Shown: positions 1 through 8,265, counted from the stretch's first letter. The stretch is DNA of 64,000 nt from Actinomycetes bacterium (GCA_029777095.1 JAKOTS010000057.1:27340-91339); one strand, 5' to 3'. The notes: generated by a model from the letters alone, not told the origin. Made by a program: numbers and translations.

Positions 1-234
1 GCGCTCGACGCAGGCAAGCAGCAGCGGGGCGCCAAACAGGCAGACGGCGAGCGCGACGACCGGGCTGTCGGCACCGAAAATCGCGCCGGCGATGAGGGTG
101 GGCACCAAGAGGGCGCATCCGCTCGCCAACAACACCGGAAGACTTCGCCAGAACGCCATCGGCATCCGCCGCAAAACCGGGTCGGCCTGGCGCGAGGCGG
201 CTGACTGCCCACCGAGCCCTTCGGCCGCGCTCAT
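1..234 (-). CDS. Membrane protein, partial (C-terminus off the left edge)
   Basis: Only the first 78 codons are present; the gene runs off the window. It starts at an ATG that overlaps the TGA of the upstream permease (ATGA), so it belongs to the sugar-transporter operon and is probably translationally coupled to it. After a polar N-terminus with several Arg residues there is a hydrophobic stretch (about residues 32-75) that would form two membrane segments. The position, last in a binding protein-permease-permease operon, would fit a DUF624/YesL-type accessory membrane protein. That is inference from context; I do not recognise the sequence. Confidence 0.6.
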   Translation of the reverse strand, partial: MSAAEGLGGQSAASRQADPVLRRMPMAFWRSLPVLLASGCALLVPTLIAGAIFGADSPVVALAVCLFGAPLLLACVER

Positions 235-1130
235 CCTTTCAGCCCCGATGACGCAACGCTCGCCACAAACTGGCGCTGGAAGATCAGGAACACGATCAGC
301 AACGGGGCGACCACCATCGTGATGGCGGCGAAGACGACCGTCGCGGGCGCCGCACCGAACCCCTGCTGCAACACGACAAGGCCCAGGGGCAGCGTCATGT
401 TCTCTGGGCTTGAGAGGAAGATCAACGGTCCGAAATATCCGTTCCAGGATGCCTCGAAGCTCAGGATCGCGAGCGCCGAGAGTGCGGGGCCCGACAGTGG
501 CAGCAGCATCCGGAACAAGATCCATGCGTGCCCGGCGCCGTCGATCTTCGCGGCCTCGTCGAGCTCGCGTGGGATCGTCCTGAAGTACTGCGTGAGGAAG
601 AAGATCTGGAAGACGTTCACGAGGGCGGGCAACCACAGCGCGGCGAGCGTGTCGACCAGACCGAGCTGGCGCATCATGATGAAAATCGGGATGATCACGA
701 GCTGCGCCGGCACCATCATGGCCGAGAGCATGACCACAAGGAGCGCGCCGCTGCCCCGGAACGAAACGCGGGCGAACCCATAGGCCGCGAGCACCGAGAA
801 GGTCAGCGACCCGACCGTGATGATCACCGCGAGAAAGAGCGAGTTCATGAACTGCTGCATGAATGGCACGTACTCGAACACGTTGACGAAGTTGTCAACC
901 GTGAACGGCACGGGCAACCACTTTGGGGGTTCGGTAAACGCCTCCGCGCCCACCGTGAAGCTCGTCGAGATGAGCCAGTACAGCGGGGCAAGCATCAGCA
1001 CGCCGAACACGATCAGCACGATGCTGAGCACGACGTCGCCCCAGTGCAGGCGTCGCGTGTGCGTGCGCGCGTTCACGCGCCCGAGCAGGTCTGGTTGGAG
1101 GCCGGTGCGAACACCGGGTGCAATGCTCAT
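231..1130 (-). CDS. Carbohydrate ABC transporter permease (MalG type)
   Basis: This 299-residue inner-membrane permease of the MalG/YcjP class is half of the sugar importer encoded with the next two genes. It has six hydrophobic segments and the cytoplasmic EAA loop (EAAKIDGAGHAWILFRMLLP, about residues 191-210) that docks the ATPase. Its ATG overlaps the stop of the MalF-type gene (ATGA at 1127-1130) and its own stop overlaps the next gene, so the operon is tightly coupled. No ATPase gene is present here. As in many Gram-positive sugar importers, a shared MsmK/MalK-type ATPase encoded elsewhere would be needed. Confidence 0.93.
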   Translation of the reverse strand: MSIAPGVRTGLQPDLLGRVNARTHTRRLHWGDVVLSIVLIVFGVLMLAPLYWLISTSFTVGAEAFTEPPKWLPVPFTVDNFVNVFEYVPFMQQFMNSLFLAVIITVGSLTFSVLAAYGFARVSFRGSGALLVVMLSAMMVPAQLVIIPIFIMMRQLGLVDTLAALWLPALVNVFQIFFLTQYFRTIPRELDEAAKIDGAGHAWILFRMLLPLSGPALSALAILSFEASWNGYFGPLIFLSSPENMTLPLGLVVLQQGFGAAPATVVFAAITMVVAPLLIVFLIFQRQFVASVASSGLKG

Positions 1131-2026
1131 GCTTCAAACACCCACTTCTTGCGCCCCCAGAATTGCAGGAGCGTCACGCCCATCACGATGAGGAATACCA
1201 GGATGGCCACGGCCGCCGCGTACCCCATTTGGAACGACTGGAAGCCCTTTTCGTAGAGGTACATCACGATGGTCGTGGTCGAGTTTTGCGGCCCGCCCTT
1301 TGTAATGATCTGGATCGGTTCGAACACCTGGAACGCGCCGATGAACGTGATGATCATGGCGAAGAACATGGTGGGCGACATCAGCGGGAGCGTGACCTTC
1401 CAGAACACCTGCCACGAGTTCGCGCCGTCAGTGCGGGCCGCTTCGATGAGCTCGGGCGAGACCGTTTGCAGCCCGGCGAGCATGATGATGAAGGTGAAGC
1501 CCAGCGTGTGCCAGAGGTCGATGAAGATAATCGCCGGGAGCGCCCATGACGGATCGGTGAAGAAGTTGGGGGTGTCGATGCCGATCATCGCCGCGTATTG
1601 CGAGACGAACCCGAACGTGGGGTCAAGCACGTACTTCCACAGCAGCGACACTGCCGCCCACGAGATGAGGAACGGGAAGAACACGGCGACCCGCAAGAAA
1701 TAGCTCAGGTATCGGTTGACCACCCGGTTCACGGCAATTGCCAGGAGCAGTCCCAAGACGATGTGCGTCACGATCGACGCGAACGCGAAGACGAACGTGT
1801 TCGCGAGCACGCGCGGCAGGATCGGATCGGTGAACAGCTTGACGAAGTTGTCGAGCCCGATGAACACCGGGTCGGTGAGCAGATCCCACTTGAAGAGGGC
1901 GAGCCCAATGGCGAAGACGAACGGGCCCGCGATGAAGATCAGGAACAGCAGGGTGGCGGGGCTGACGAACAGCCAGCCCGCCACCTCGGTGCGACGCCGC
2001 TGGCGCACTGCGCCAGGACGTCGCAC
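1127..2026 (-). CDS. Carbohydrate ABC transporter permease (MalF type)
   Basis: Second permease of the importer, MalF/UgpA class, with six predicted membrane helices and the EAA loop (ELIEAARTDGANSWQVFWKV). The open frame extends upstream into the binding-protein gene, but the extra Arg/Ser-rich codons look unlike a permease. I place the start at the GTG at 2026, eleven bases after the binding-protein stop, giving 299 residues. A second GTG at 2008 is also possible, and neither has a good Shine-Dalgarno sequence, so translation may re-initiate after the upstream gene. Its stop overlaps the MalG-type start. Confidence 0.9.
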   Translation of the reverse strand: MRRPGAVRQRRRTEVAGWLFVSPATLLFLIFIAGPFVFAIGLALFKWDLLTDPVFIGLDNFVKLFTDPILPRVLANTFVFAFASIVTHIVLGLLLAIAVNRVVNRYLSYFLRVAVFFPFLISWAAVSLLWKYVLDPTFGFVSQYAAMIGIDTPNFFTDPSWALPAIIFIDLWHTLGFTFIIMLAGLQTVSPELIEAARTDGANSWQVFWKVTLPLMSPTMFFAMIITFIGAFQVFEPIQIITKGGPQNSTTTIVMYLYEKGFQSFQMGYAAAVAILVFLIVMGVTLLQFWGRKKWVFEA

Positions 2027-2036
2027 CGATGCTGAA

Positions 2037-3359
2037 CTACTTGTTAGCGACAAGGCTCTCCAGCTTTGTCTGGGCCGCGTCGAGGGTGGCCTTCGCGTCA
2101 CCCTGACCGGAGATAATCGTCAGCCACGCCTCTTCGATGACCTTCTGCGCCTCGGCGCCACGGTCAATCGACGGGATCGGCGTTGCGTAGCTCATCGCTT
2201 CGCTCAGGCGGATACTGCCCTCGGGCGCGTTGTCGGTGAAGGCACTCGACTTCGCCACCGATTCGCGTGCGGGCACGATGGTGCCACCGATGGTGGCGAA
2301 GTACTCACCGGCATCCTTCGACATCAAGAACTTGATGAAGGTCCAGGCGGCCTCCTGGTTCTTGCTGTTCTTCGCGATGTTCCAGGCATCCCAACCCACT
2401 GGCGACCCGTTCGTCGTCTTGGTGGGCCAGTTGACGACCACCGTGTCGGCGACCATGTCGAGATTACGGATGCTGAGGACCGGCCAACGACCACCGTTGA
2501 GGCTTGCGAGCTTGCCCTGCTTGTAGGCTGCCTCGGCGTCAAACTGCCCGCCCGGTTCGGGTGAGAGCCCCTCGGCGACGAGCTGGCGTGCCATCTCGGC
2601 CGATTGGATCGCGGCGGGGCTGTTGTACGTCGGCTTTGTCCAGTCCGCGTTGAAGGTGCTCGCACCGTTCGTGGTCAGCCACGGCATTGCATCACCGAAG
2701 TAGCTCGACCCAGCGGCCTGAATGTAGGCGCCGGTCTTGTCTTTGATCGCGTGGCCGGCCGCGAGATATTCGTCCCACGTCCAGTTGCCATCAGCCGGGA
2801 TCGTGACCCCCGCGGCGTCGAAGACCGACTTGTTGAGGTACATGCCCATGGTGTTGAACCCGCCCGGAATGAAGAGCGTTTCACCATTGGGGCCCGACGC
2901 AAACTCCTCGTTGAACTGCTTCAACTTGGGGTTGATGTCGGCCCAGTAGTCATCGACGACTGCCTTGTCTTGTTCGATGAACGGGCCGAGGTCGGCGAGC
3001 ACACCCTTTGACGCGAAGAGGCGCTGCCCCTCGGTTGCCACCTGGATGATGTCGATGACCTGCCCACCGGCGAGCCGCGTGGCGACGGTGTTCGAGAAGT
3101 CGGCCCAGTTGCCGGCTGGGATGCCCTGGGCCTTGAGCTTGATGTCGGGGTACTGCTTGTTGAACTCTGCAAAGAGCGCGTTGAACGCCTTCTGCTGGTT
3201 GGCGTCACCGAGGTAAACGAAGGTCAGCTCGCCACTATCGGGACTCCCCGACGGGCTGCTGCCTCCACCACCTCCGCCGCCTGAACACCCGGCAATCAAC
3301 ACACTTGTCGTGGCGATGGCAAGCACTGCAAGTGCTGTTCTGCCTCTTCTGAAACGCAT
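2037..3359 (-). CDS. Sugar ABC transporter substrate-binding lipoprotein
   Basis: Family 1 extracellular solute-binding protein (440 aa) that captures the sugar for the two permeases. It begins with basic residues and a hydrophobic segment ending in the lipobox IAGC (Cys about residue 25), then a Gly/Ser-rich linker, so it is a membrane-anchored lipoprotein. The start at 3359 is set by an AGGAGG site five bases upstream; a longer frame starting at 3419 lacks a site. It is the first gene of the leftward operon and diverges from the GH172 gene. A candidate promoter and operator lie about 110-140 bases upstream. The substrate is inferred from the neighbouring enzymes to be a D-arabinan oligosaccharide, not read from this protein. 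Confidence 0.93.
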   Translation of the reverse strand: MRFRRGRTALAVLAIATTSVLIAGCSGGGGGGGSSPSGSPDSGELTFVYLGDANQQKAFNALFAEFNKQYPDIKLKAQGIPAGNWADFSNTVATRLAGGQVIDIIQVATEGQRLFASKGVLADLGPFIEQDKAVVDDYWADINPKLKQFNEEFASGPNGETLFIPGGFNTMGMYLNKSVFDAAGVTIPADGNWTWDEYLAAGHAIKDKTGAYIQAAGSSYFGDAMPWLTTNGASTFNADWTKPTYNSPAAIQSAEMARQLVAEGLSPEPGGQFDAEAAYKQGKLASLNGGRWPVLSIRNLDMVADTVVVNWPTKTTNGSPVGWDAWNIAKNSKNQEAAWTFIKFLMSKDAGEYFATIGGTIVPARESVAKSSAFTDNAPEGSIRLSEAMSYATPIPSIDRGAEAQKVIEEAWLTIISGQGDAKATLDAAQTKLESLVANK

Positions 3360-3470
3360 CGCATCCTCCTCAGACTTGAGACTCGTCGGTGAGTCACCAC
3401 GGAAGGGGAGCATTGGCATCGATTCTCCGGTGCTCGTAAACGTGGCGGGTCGGATGACCTCTCACGCAGG

Positions 3471-3499
3471 AGGCTAGGAGAAATCGATTTCATCCACAA
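3471..3499 (-). promoter_or_regulatory. Candidate promoter of the sugar ABC operon
   Basis: On the minus strand TTGTGG (3499-3494) and TAGCCT (3476-3471) are separated by 17 bases. The palindrome GAAATCGATTTC (3480-3491) lies inside the spacer, a repression position. The hexamers match the consensus only moderately. Confidence 0.4.
3480..3491. promoter_or_regulatory. LacI-type operator 1 (GAAATCGATTTC)
   Basis: A perfect 12-bp palindrome with a central CG, as in LacI/GalR-family operators, in the spacer of the sugar ABC operon promoter. The same TGAAATCGAT half-site recurs at 3639 and 6059 in front of the other two units of the locus. No LacI-family gene is in the window. Confidence 0.6.
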
Positions 3500-3606
3500 G
3501 GGCCTGAGCGAGCGCTCGCACTTGCCCACTCGAGCGCGATTGCATGGATTGTTACGGGGAATCGAAAACCCACGCGATTTTCCGGGGCTGTCGCCCGGCA
3601 GGGCCG

Positions 3607-3635
3607 TTGACAGCCCGGGAGTGTGTCACTAGATT
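3607..3635 (+). promoter_or_regulatory. Promoter of the GH172 gene
   Basis: TTGACA (3607-3612), a 17-base spacer and TAGATT (3630-3635) form a good sigma-70-type promoter. Transcription should begin around 3642, inside operator 2, so a bound repressor would block initiation. Confidence 0.6.
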
Positions 3636-3638
3636 GAC

Positions 3639-3652
3639 TGAAATCGATTGCA
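3639..3652. promoter_or_regulatory. LacI-type operator 2 (TGAAATCGATTGCA)
   Basis: A near-palindrome that differs from its reverse complement at one symmetric pair. It lies at the expected start point of the GH172 promoter. A further ATCGAT occurs at 3655-3660. Confidence 0.6.
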
Positions 3653-3699
3653 CAATCGATGGACGCGTCATGCCAGAACACGAGGAAGTGCCTGTCAAG

Positions 3700-4848
3700 A
3701 TGAATACACAATCGCCGCTCAATTCCGGCCTTTCGAGCCCCGGACTTTCGAGCATCGCTGGCCTGCGGCCGCTGCGCACGAGATCGATCTCGCCAGAAAA
3801 CTTCGACGGCAGCGTCGGCGGCGGCGCACGCGCCACCGAGGGCACCGGCGCAGCGTGCGCCGTCGACCTCGGACCGGGCTGGAAGATCTCACCGAGCGTC
3901 GACATCAAGGCCGGCGACACTTTCGACCTCGCGAACATTTCGGGCGCCGGCAAGATCACCCACATCTGGATCACGACACACACCGACAACTGGCGCACCC
4001 TCATCCTCCGCGCCTACTGGGACGGCGCCGACGAGCCCGCGGTCGAGGTGCCCTACGGCGACTTCTTCTGCAACGGCTGGGGCGTGTTCGCGCAGGTCAC
4101 TTCGCAGGTGATCGCCGCGAACCCGCACGGCGGGTTCAACTCGTACTGGCCGATGCCGTTTCGCACCGGCGCGCGCCTCACCGTCGAGAACACCTCGGTC
4201 GTCGACGTACGCGTGTACTACCAAATCACGTACGAAGAGGGCGGCAACTACGAGAACGACGGCTACTTCCACGCCCAGTGGCGCCGCTCGAACCCGCTCG
4301 ACGAGGCAACACCCCACGTCCTCGTGGAGGGCGTCGAAGGGCAGGGCCACTACGTCGGCACCTACATCGCGTGGGGGGTCAACTCCAACGGGTGGTGGGG
4401 CGAGGGCGAGGTGAAGTTCTACCTCGATGACGACGTCGAGCACCCGACAATCTGCGGCACCGGCACCGAGGATTACTTCGGTGGGGCCTGGAACTTCGAT
4501 GTGCCTGGTGAGGGCTACACCGCGTTCTCGACGCCATATTTGGGGATGCCGCAGGTGATCCGGCCCGATGGGCTCTACGTCAGCCAGCAGCGATTCGGGC
4601 TCTACAGGTGGCACCTGCCCGACCCGATCTTCTTCTCGAAGCGGCTCGCGAAGGTCGATGTGCAGGCGCTCGGTTGGAAGAGCGGATGGCGCTACCTGCC
4701 GCTGCGCGACGACATCGCCTCGACCGCCCTGTTCTACCTCGACCGGCCCACCGCCCGTCGACCGAAGTCGCCCTCGGCCGACGACATGGAGGTACACCTA
4801 GGCACAAGCGCGGTGCCCGACCTCGGTGCGACACCGCCGCGGTCATAG
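3700..4848 (+). CDS. GH172 (DUF2961) glycoside hydrolase, cytoplasmic
   Basis: A 382-residue member of the DUF2961/GH172 family. Characterised members act on furanosides: difructose-anhydride/inulobiose enzymes and exo-acting D-arabinofuranosidases. The family hallmark GTGTEDYFGG is present (Glu at about residue 257), as are the aromatic jelly-roll segments. There is no signal peptide, so it should act in the cytoplasm on imported oligosaccharides. I start it at the ATG at 3700, with GAGGAAG 11 bases upstream; in-frame ATGs at 3544 and 3670 would add unrelated residues, and 3544 lies upstream of the predicted promoter. It diverges from the ABC operon and converges on the DUF4185 gene with a 12-bp gap. 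Confidence 0.88.
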   Translation: MNTQSPLNSGLSSPGLSSIAGLRPLRTRSISPENFDGSVGGGARATEGTGAACAVDLGPGWKISPSVDIKAGDTFDLANISGAGKITHIWITTHTDNWRTLILRAYWDGADEPAVEVPYGDFFCNGWGVFAQVTSQVIAANPHGGFNSYWPMPFRTGARLTVENTSVVDVRVYYQITYEEGGNYENDGYFHAQWRRSNPLDEATPHVLVEGVEGQGHYVGTYIAWGVNSNGWWGEGEVKFYLDDDVEHPTICGTGTEDYFGGAWNFDVPGEGYTAFSTPYLGMPQVIRPDGLYVSQQRFGLYRWHLPDPIFFSKRLAKVDVQALGWKSGWRYLPLRDDIASTALFYLDRPTARRPKSPSADDMEVHLGTSAVPDLGATPPRS

Positions 4849-4860
4849 CGGGGCTGGTCT

Positions 4861-6024
4861 TCAGCCCGACACCTTGTCGAGATGCACTGAGAACCAGAAC
4901 ACGTTGTACGGGCCCCACTGCGAGAGATCGAAGTAGACCGTGCGCCCGTCGTCGCTCACATAGCGCGGGTTCATGTAGGGCGCGTACAGGCCCGGATATT
5001 CGGTGCCCGACACAATCTCGAGCGGGTCGCCCCACGGCCCCCACGGGGTGAGCCCTTCGCGCATGTACGCCGAGCCGCCATCCGAGTACGTCATCAGCCA
5101 GCGCTCGAGGTAGTTCGAATACATCACCGACATCTCGCCGATCGTGCCATCGAGCACGATCGCGGCGTCGTCCATCTGCGCGCTCCACTTGGGTGAACCC
5201 GAGGCATCGGTGCCGGTGAAATAGCTGTAGGCACCGGCATCCTCAACCGCGTCCGTCGTCGCAGGCACGCGCATGAGCGCGACGCCGCCAAATCGGCCGG
5301 CAGGAATCGCCCAGATGTAGACGTAGTCGGTGCCGCCTTCGCGCACCTGCACCGTCGCGAACTGAATGAAGTTTGAGTCGCCCGGCCAGCGAACGCCCTC
5401 GACCTGGGTCCAGGTTTGGCCCTGGTCGATTGACTTTGCAAGGCCGCTGTAACCGGCATCCCACATGCCCGCATCGCCCCAGTGCGAGACCGACATGTAG
5501 GCCAGGTACATCGCGTCGCCGATCGCGAACGCGTGCGTGGGAATCTTGGTGACCTCGCCGCTGCCATCGCCCGGCCCGTGATCGCCCTCGACCAGTGCCG
5601 CCGCGAGCCCGATCGCATCTTCGGCCCACCCGCCAAAGGTGATGCCGTCGCTCGGGTCGTCGTCGGTGCTCCACGCCATCACGTTCGAGCGCCACATGCC
5701 GCCCTCGCCGCCATAGGCATCCGGGTCGCGCAGTCCGAACGTATCGCCAAAGAAGAAGTAGGTGCGATCGTCGACCGTCAGCATCGAGCCGAGGTCGGTA
5801 CCGGCAACGCCCACCGCCTCGGTGTCGTTGATTGCCCCCGGGCCGGTGAGCTGGGCGATTTCTTTCAACCCGCTCACGCCCGAGAGCACAAAGGGGCGAT
5901 CCGCGTCGGGGCTGACGTCGACCCGGCCGCCGCCAGCGCCCCCGGCGCTACACGCGCCGAGCAGCAACGCGAGCGCGGTGGCCGCGCCGATGGTCACAAG
6001 CAACTGCGATGCTCGAGTGCGCAT
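4861..6024 (-). CDS. DUF4185 (GH183-type) secreted lipoprotein, putative endo-D-arabinanase
   Basis: The 387-residue product starts with an export signal and the lipobox LGAC, so it is anchored on the cell surface. The rest is a DUF4185 beta-propeller-like domain with the typical FFFGDTFG, KWSAQMDDA and YAPYMNPR segments. DUF4185 proteins of mycobacteria and gut bacteria were shown to be endo-D-arabinanases and form family GH183. The start at 6024 has GAGGGGG just upstream. It ends 12 bp from the GH172 stop, in convergent orientation. An operator copy lies 35-48 bases upstream of its start. Surface endo-cleavage followed by ABC uptake and cytoplasmic exo-cleavage by GH172 is the inferred pathway. 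I do not assign catalytic residues. Confidence 0.85.
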   Translation of the reverse strand: MRTRASQLLVTIGAATALALLLGACSAGGAGGGRVDVSPDADRPFVLSGVSGLKEIAQLTGPGAINDTEAVGVAGTDLGSMLTVDDRTYFFFGDTFGLRDPDAYGGEGGMWRSNVMAWSTDDDPSDGITFGGWAEDAIGLAAALVEGDHGPGDGSGEVTKIPTHAFAIGDAMYLAYMSVSHWGDAGMWDAGYSGLAKSIDQGQTWTQVEGVRWPGDSNFIQFATVQVREGGTDYVYIWAIPAGRFGGVALMRVPATTDAVEDAGAYSYFTGTDASGSPKWSAQMDDAAIVLDGTIGEMSVMYSNYLERWLMTYSDGGSAYMREGLTPWGPWGDPLEIVSGTEYPGLYAPYMNPRYVSDDGRTVYFDLSQWGPYNVFWFSVHLDKVSG

Positions 6025-6058
6025 GATCCCCCTCGATCGATGTGCCTCGAGCGTACTC

Positions 6059-6072
6059 GGCATCGATTTCAG
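6059..6072. promoter_or_regulatory. LacI-type operator 3 (GGCATCGATTTCAG)
   Basis: Read on the minus strand this is CTGAAATCGATGCC, sharing TGAAATCGAT with operators 1 and 2. It lies 35-48 bases upstream of the DUF4185 start, so the secreted enzyme is probably controlled with the transporter and GH172. Confidence 0.5.
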
Positions 6073-6078
6073 AGAGAA

Positions 6079-6115
6079 GGGCGCAGGCGCCCAAAAGTGA
6101 GGTGCGCCTGCGCCC
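6079..6115 (-). terminator. Hairpin ending the dnaK-hspR operon
   Basis: A perfect 12-bp GC stem (GGGCGCAGGCGC, 6079-6090, with 6104-6115) and a 13-base loop follow hspR. On the minus strand it is followed by TTCTCTCT rather than a pure T-run, so termination may be partial. Confidence 0.55.
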
Positions 6116-6133
6116 CAAAAAGAGAGGTGCGGG

Positions 6134-6595
6134 TTAGCGCTGGTCGTCTTCGCCGGCTTGCGGATGCATCGACCCCGGCCGCCACAGCACCACATCGGTC
6201 TGCCGGCGAAGCCGGGTTCCGGCCCGCAGCGTCACGACAGAGCCGGTTGCGGCGGCGGCGAACACGCGCCCACCTGGGCGCTGCTCGCGCTCGGCGGCGA
6301 GGAGCCCTTCGAGCTCAGCCACCCGGCGGTGCAACGAATGCACCTGTTCTTCGAGCAGCAACACCCGCGAGATTGCGGGCAGGCTCATGCCGTCCGCCGA
6401 CAGGCGTGCCACCTCGCGCAGCTGCTCGATGTTGCGGGTCGAGTAGCGCCGCGAACCACCGCGAGTACGACCGGGAACCACAAGGCCCAACCGGTCGTAC
6501 TGTCGCAGTGTTTGCGGGTGCATTCCCGCAAGCTCGGCCGCAATCGCGATCGCAAACAGCGGGACATCCTCATCGATCGAGGCATCCATCGTCAT
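6134..6595 (-). CDS. hspR: HspR, MerR-family heat-shock repressor
   Basis: A 153-residue MerR-family protein with an N-terminal winged helix (ETLRQYDRLGL-like segment with QTLRQYDRLGLV at about residues 28-39, then SRRYSTRNIEQL) and a leucine-rich coiled coil. In actinobacteria HspR represses the dnaK operon by binding HAIR repeats with DnaK as co-repressor. Being the last gene of the operon it closes that loop. Three HAIR copies are present upstream of dnaK. Start 6595 is used; an ATG two codons downstream at 6589 has nearly equal claim because the GAGGTGA site lies close to the first ATG. Confidence 0.93.
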   Translation of the reverse strand: MTMDASIDEDVPLFAIAIAAELAGMHPQTLRQYDRLGLVVPGRTRGGSRRYSTRNIEQLREVARLSADGMSLPAISRVLLLEEQVHSLHRRVAELEGLLAAEREQRPGGRVFAAAATGSVVTLRAGTRLRRQTDVVLWRPGSMHPQAGEDDQR

Positions 6596-6627
6596 TCACC
6601 TCACTCATTAGACCGAACATGCGGCGC

Positions 6628-7614
6628 CTAGCCTCTTGCCTTCGCCATCAGTTCGTCACGCGGGTTCTCACCCGGTTCGACCTCGCGGTACTTCTCGAGC
6701 GCCTCGCGCGCGGCGTCGTCAAGGTGTGCCGGAACGGCAACCTGCACGACGGCGAGCAAATCGCCCGTGCCCTTCGTGCTCGTGATGCCGCGGCCTTTGA
6801 CACGCAGCACCCGACCACTCGGGGTTCCCGGCGCGACCCGCAATTTCACGGGGTCACCGCCGAGGGTCGGCACCTCAATGGTGGCGCCGAGGGCTGCCTC
6901 CACGAAGGTGACGGGAACGGTCACGCGAAGGTTGAGACCATCGCGTTCGAAGACCGGGTGCTTGCGCACCTTCACCTGCACGACGATGTCGCCGTTTTCG
7001 CCGCCGTCCGGTGAGGGACGACCGCGGCCGCGGAGGCGGATCTTCTGCCCGTCGGCAACGCCGGCGGGAATCTTGACCTTGAATGGCCGACCGTCTTCGC
7101 CCTGCAGCGAGATCGTCTCGCCACGCGCCGCCGTCACGAAATCGAGCGTGGTGCGTGCCGTGACGTCTTGACCCTTGGTGGGGCCGCCAAAGCCGCGGTA
7201 TCCGCCGCTCGTCTGACCAAAACCACCACCCTGCTGGCCAAAGAGGCCACCAAAGAGGTCTTCGTAACTCTGCCCGGAGGCCTGCGGGCGGCCGCGGCCG
7301 CCACCCTGCTGGCCGAACCTGCTGAACACGTCATCGAAGCCCTGGTTGCTCTGGCCACCCGCGGTGAAGCGGGCGCCAGAGCCCATGGCGCGAATCTGGT
7401 CGTATTCGGCGCGCTGTTCGGCGTCAGAGAGCACCGAGTACGCCTCGCTGATCTCTTTAAACTTGGCCTCGGCGGCGGCATCACCCTGATTTGAGTCGGG
7501 GTGATATTTGCGGGCGAGCTTCCGATAGGTCTTTTTCAGCTCGGCAGCGTCGACCGTCTTGGCCACACCCAGCGTCTTGTAGAAGTCCTTATCGAACCAA
7601 TCCTGACTCGCCAT
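6628..7614 (-). CDS. dnaJ: J-domain co-chaperone (DnaJ/CbpA type, no zinc finger)
   Basis: The J domain occupies about residues 9-75 with HPD at 38-40, which stimulates DnaK ATPase. A Gly/Phe/Gln-rich linker (about 85-150) leads into two DnaJ C-terminal beta domains. The CxxCxGxG zinc-binding repeats of type I DnaJ are absent, so this 328-residue protein is a class B J protein although it sits in the main dnaK operon. It lies between grpE (8-bp gap) and hspR. A type I DnaJ may be encoded elsewhere in the genome. Confidence 0.93.
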   Translation of the reverse strand: MASQDWFDKDFYKTLGVAKTVDAAELKKTYRKLARKYHPDSNQGDAAAEAKFKEISEAYSVLSDAEQRAEYDQIRAMGSGARFTAGGQSNQGFDDVFSRFGQQGGGRGRPQASGQSYEDLFGGLFGQQGGGFGQTSGGYRGFGGPTKGQDVTARTTLDFVTAARGETISLQGEDGRPFKVKIPAGVADGQKIRLRGRGRPSPDGGENGDIVVQVKVRKHPVFERDGLNLRVTVPVTFVEAALGATIEVPTLGGDPVKLRVAPGTPSGRVLRVKGRGITSTKGTGDLLAVVQVAVPAHLDDAAREALEKYREVEPGENPRDELMAKARG

Positions 7615-7621
7615 ATCGCCT

Positions 7622-8263
7622 CTATTCCGCCGGAACCGCGACGACGACCTTTGCGGGTCGAAGCTCTACGGAACCCAGCATGTAGCCGATTTCGACGACC
7701 TCGAGGATCGTTGGCTCGGTCGCACCCGGGGTGGGAGCCTGGAAGATTGCTTCGTGGCGTTGCGGGTCGAACAGCTCGCCCGCCTCACCGTACGATTCGA
7801 GGCCCATTTTCTCGGCAACGAAACGAATCTTCTCGGCGATGGTCGCGAAGGCGCTCCCAGGTTCGAGGTCACCGTGCTTTTCTGCCCGGTCGAGGTCATC
7901 GAGCGCGGGCAGCAGGCTGCGTGCAGCCTCGCCCTTCGCGCGCTCGATCTCGACCAGCCGCTGCTCTTCGGTGCGCCGACGGTAGTTGGCGTACTCGGCG
8001 GTCAGCCGCTGCAGATCAGCAAGGTGCTCGGCGGCCGCCCCCGCAAGCTGCGGGTTGTGTTCGGCGAGCGCCTCGTCTTCAACGCCGTGAGCGGATGCCT
8101 CAGCCGTCTGCTCTGCGTTCAAAATGTCGTCAATCGTGAGGTCACCATCGAAGTCCGACCCGCGCGGGCCGGGGCCGGAGGCGTGTGCCTCCGACCCCTG
8201 CGTCGCTCCGGGCTGAACCTCGTCGTGACCCTCGGGGCCCTGATCGGGGTTCTTGTCCGTCAT
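7622..8263 (-). CDS. grpE: GrpE nucleotide-exchange factor
   Basis: GrpE (213 aa) releases ADP from DnaK. The acidic, disordered N-terminus (about residues 1-70) is followed by the dimerising helix (LADLQRLTAEYANYRRRTEE region) and the C-terminal beta domain with the family ending YMLGSVELRPAKVVVAVP. The ATG lies two bases after the dnaK stop, with the end of dnaK (AGAAG) serving as ribosome-binding site, so it is coupled to dnaK. It is encoded in the HspR-controlled operon. Confidence 0.95.
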   Translation of the reverse strand: MTDKNPDQGPEGHDEVQPGATQGSEAHASGPGPRGSDFDGDLTIDDILNAEQTAEASAHGVEDEALAEHNPQLAGAAAEHLADLQRLTAEYANYRRRTEEQRLVEIERAKGEAARSLLPALDDLDRAEKHGDLEPGSAFATIAEKIRFVAEKMGLESYGEAGELFDPQRHEAIFQAPTPGATEPTILEVVEIGYMLGSVELRPAKVVVAVPAE

Positions 8264-8265
8264 GA

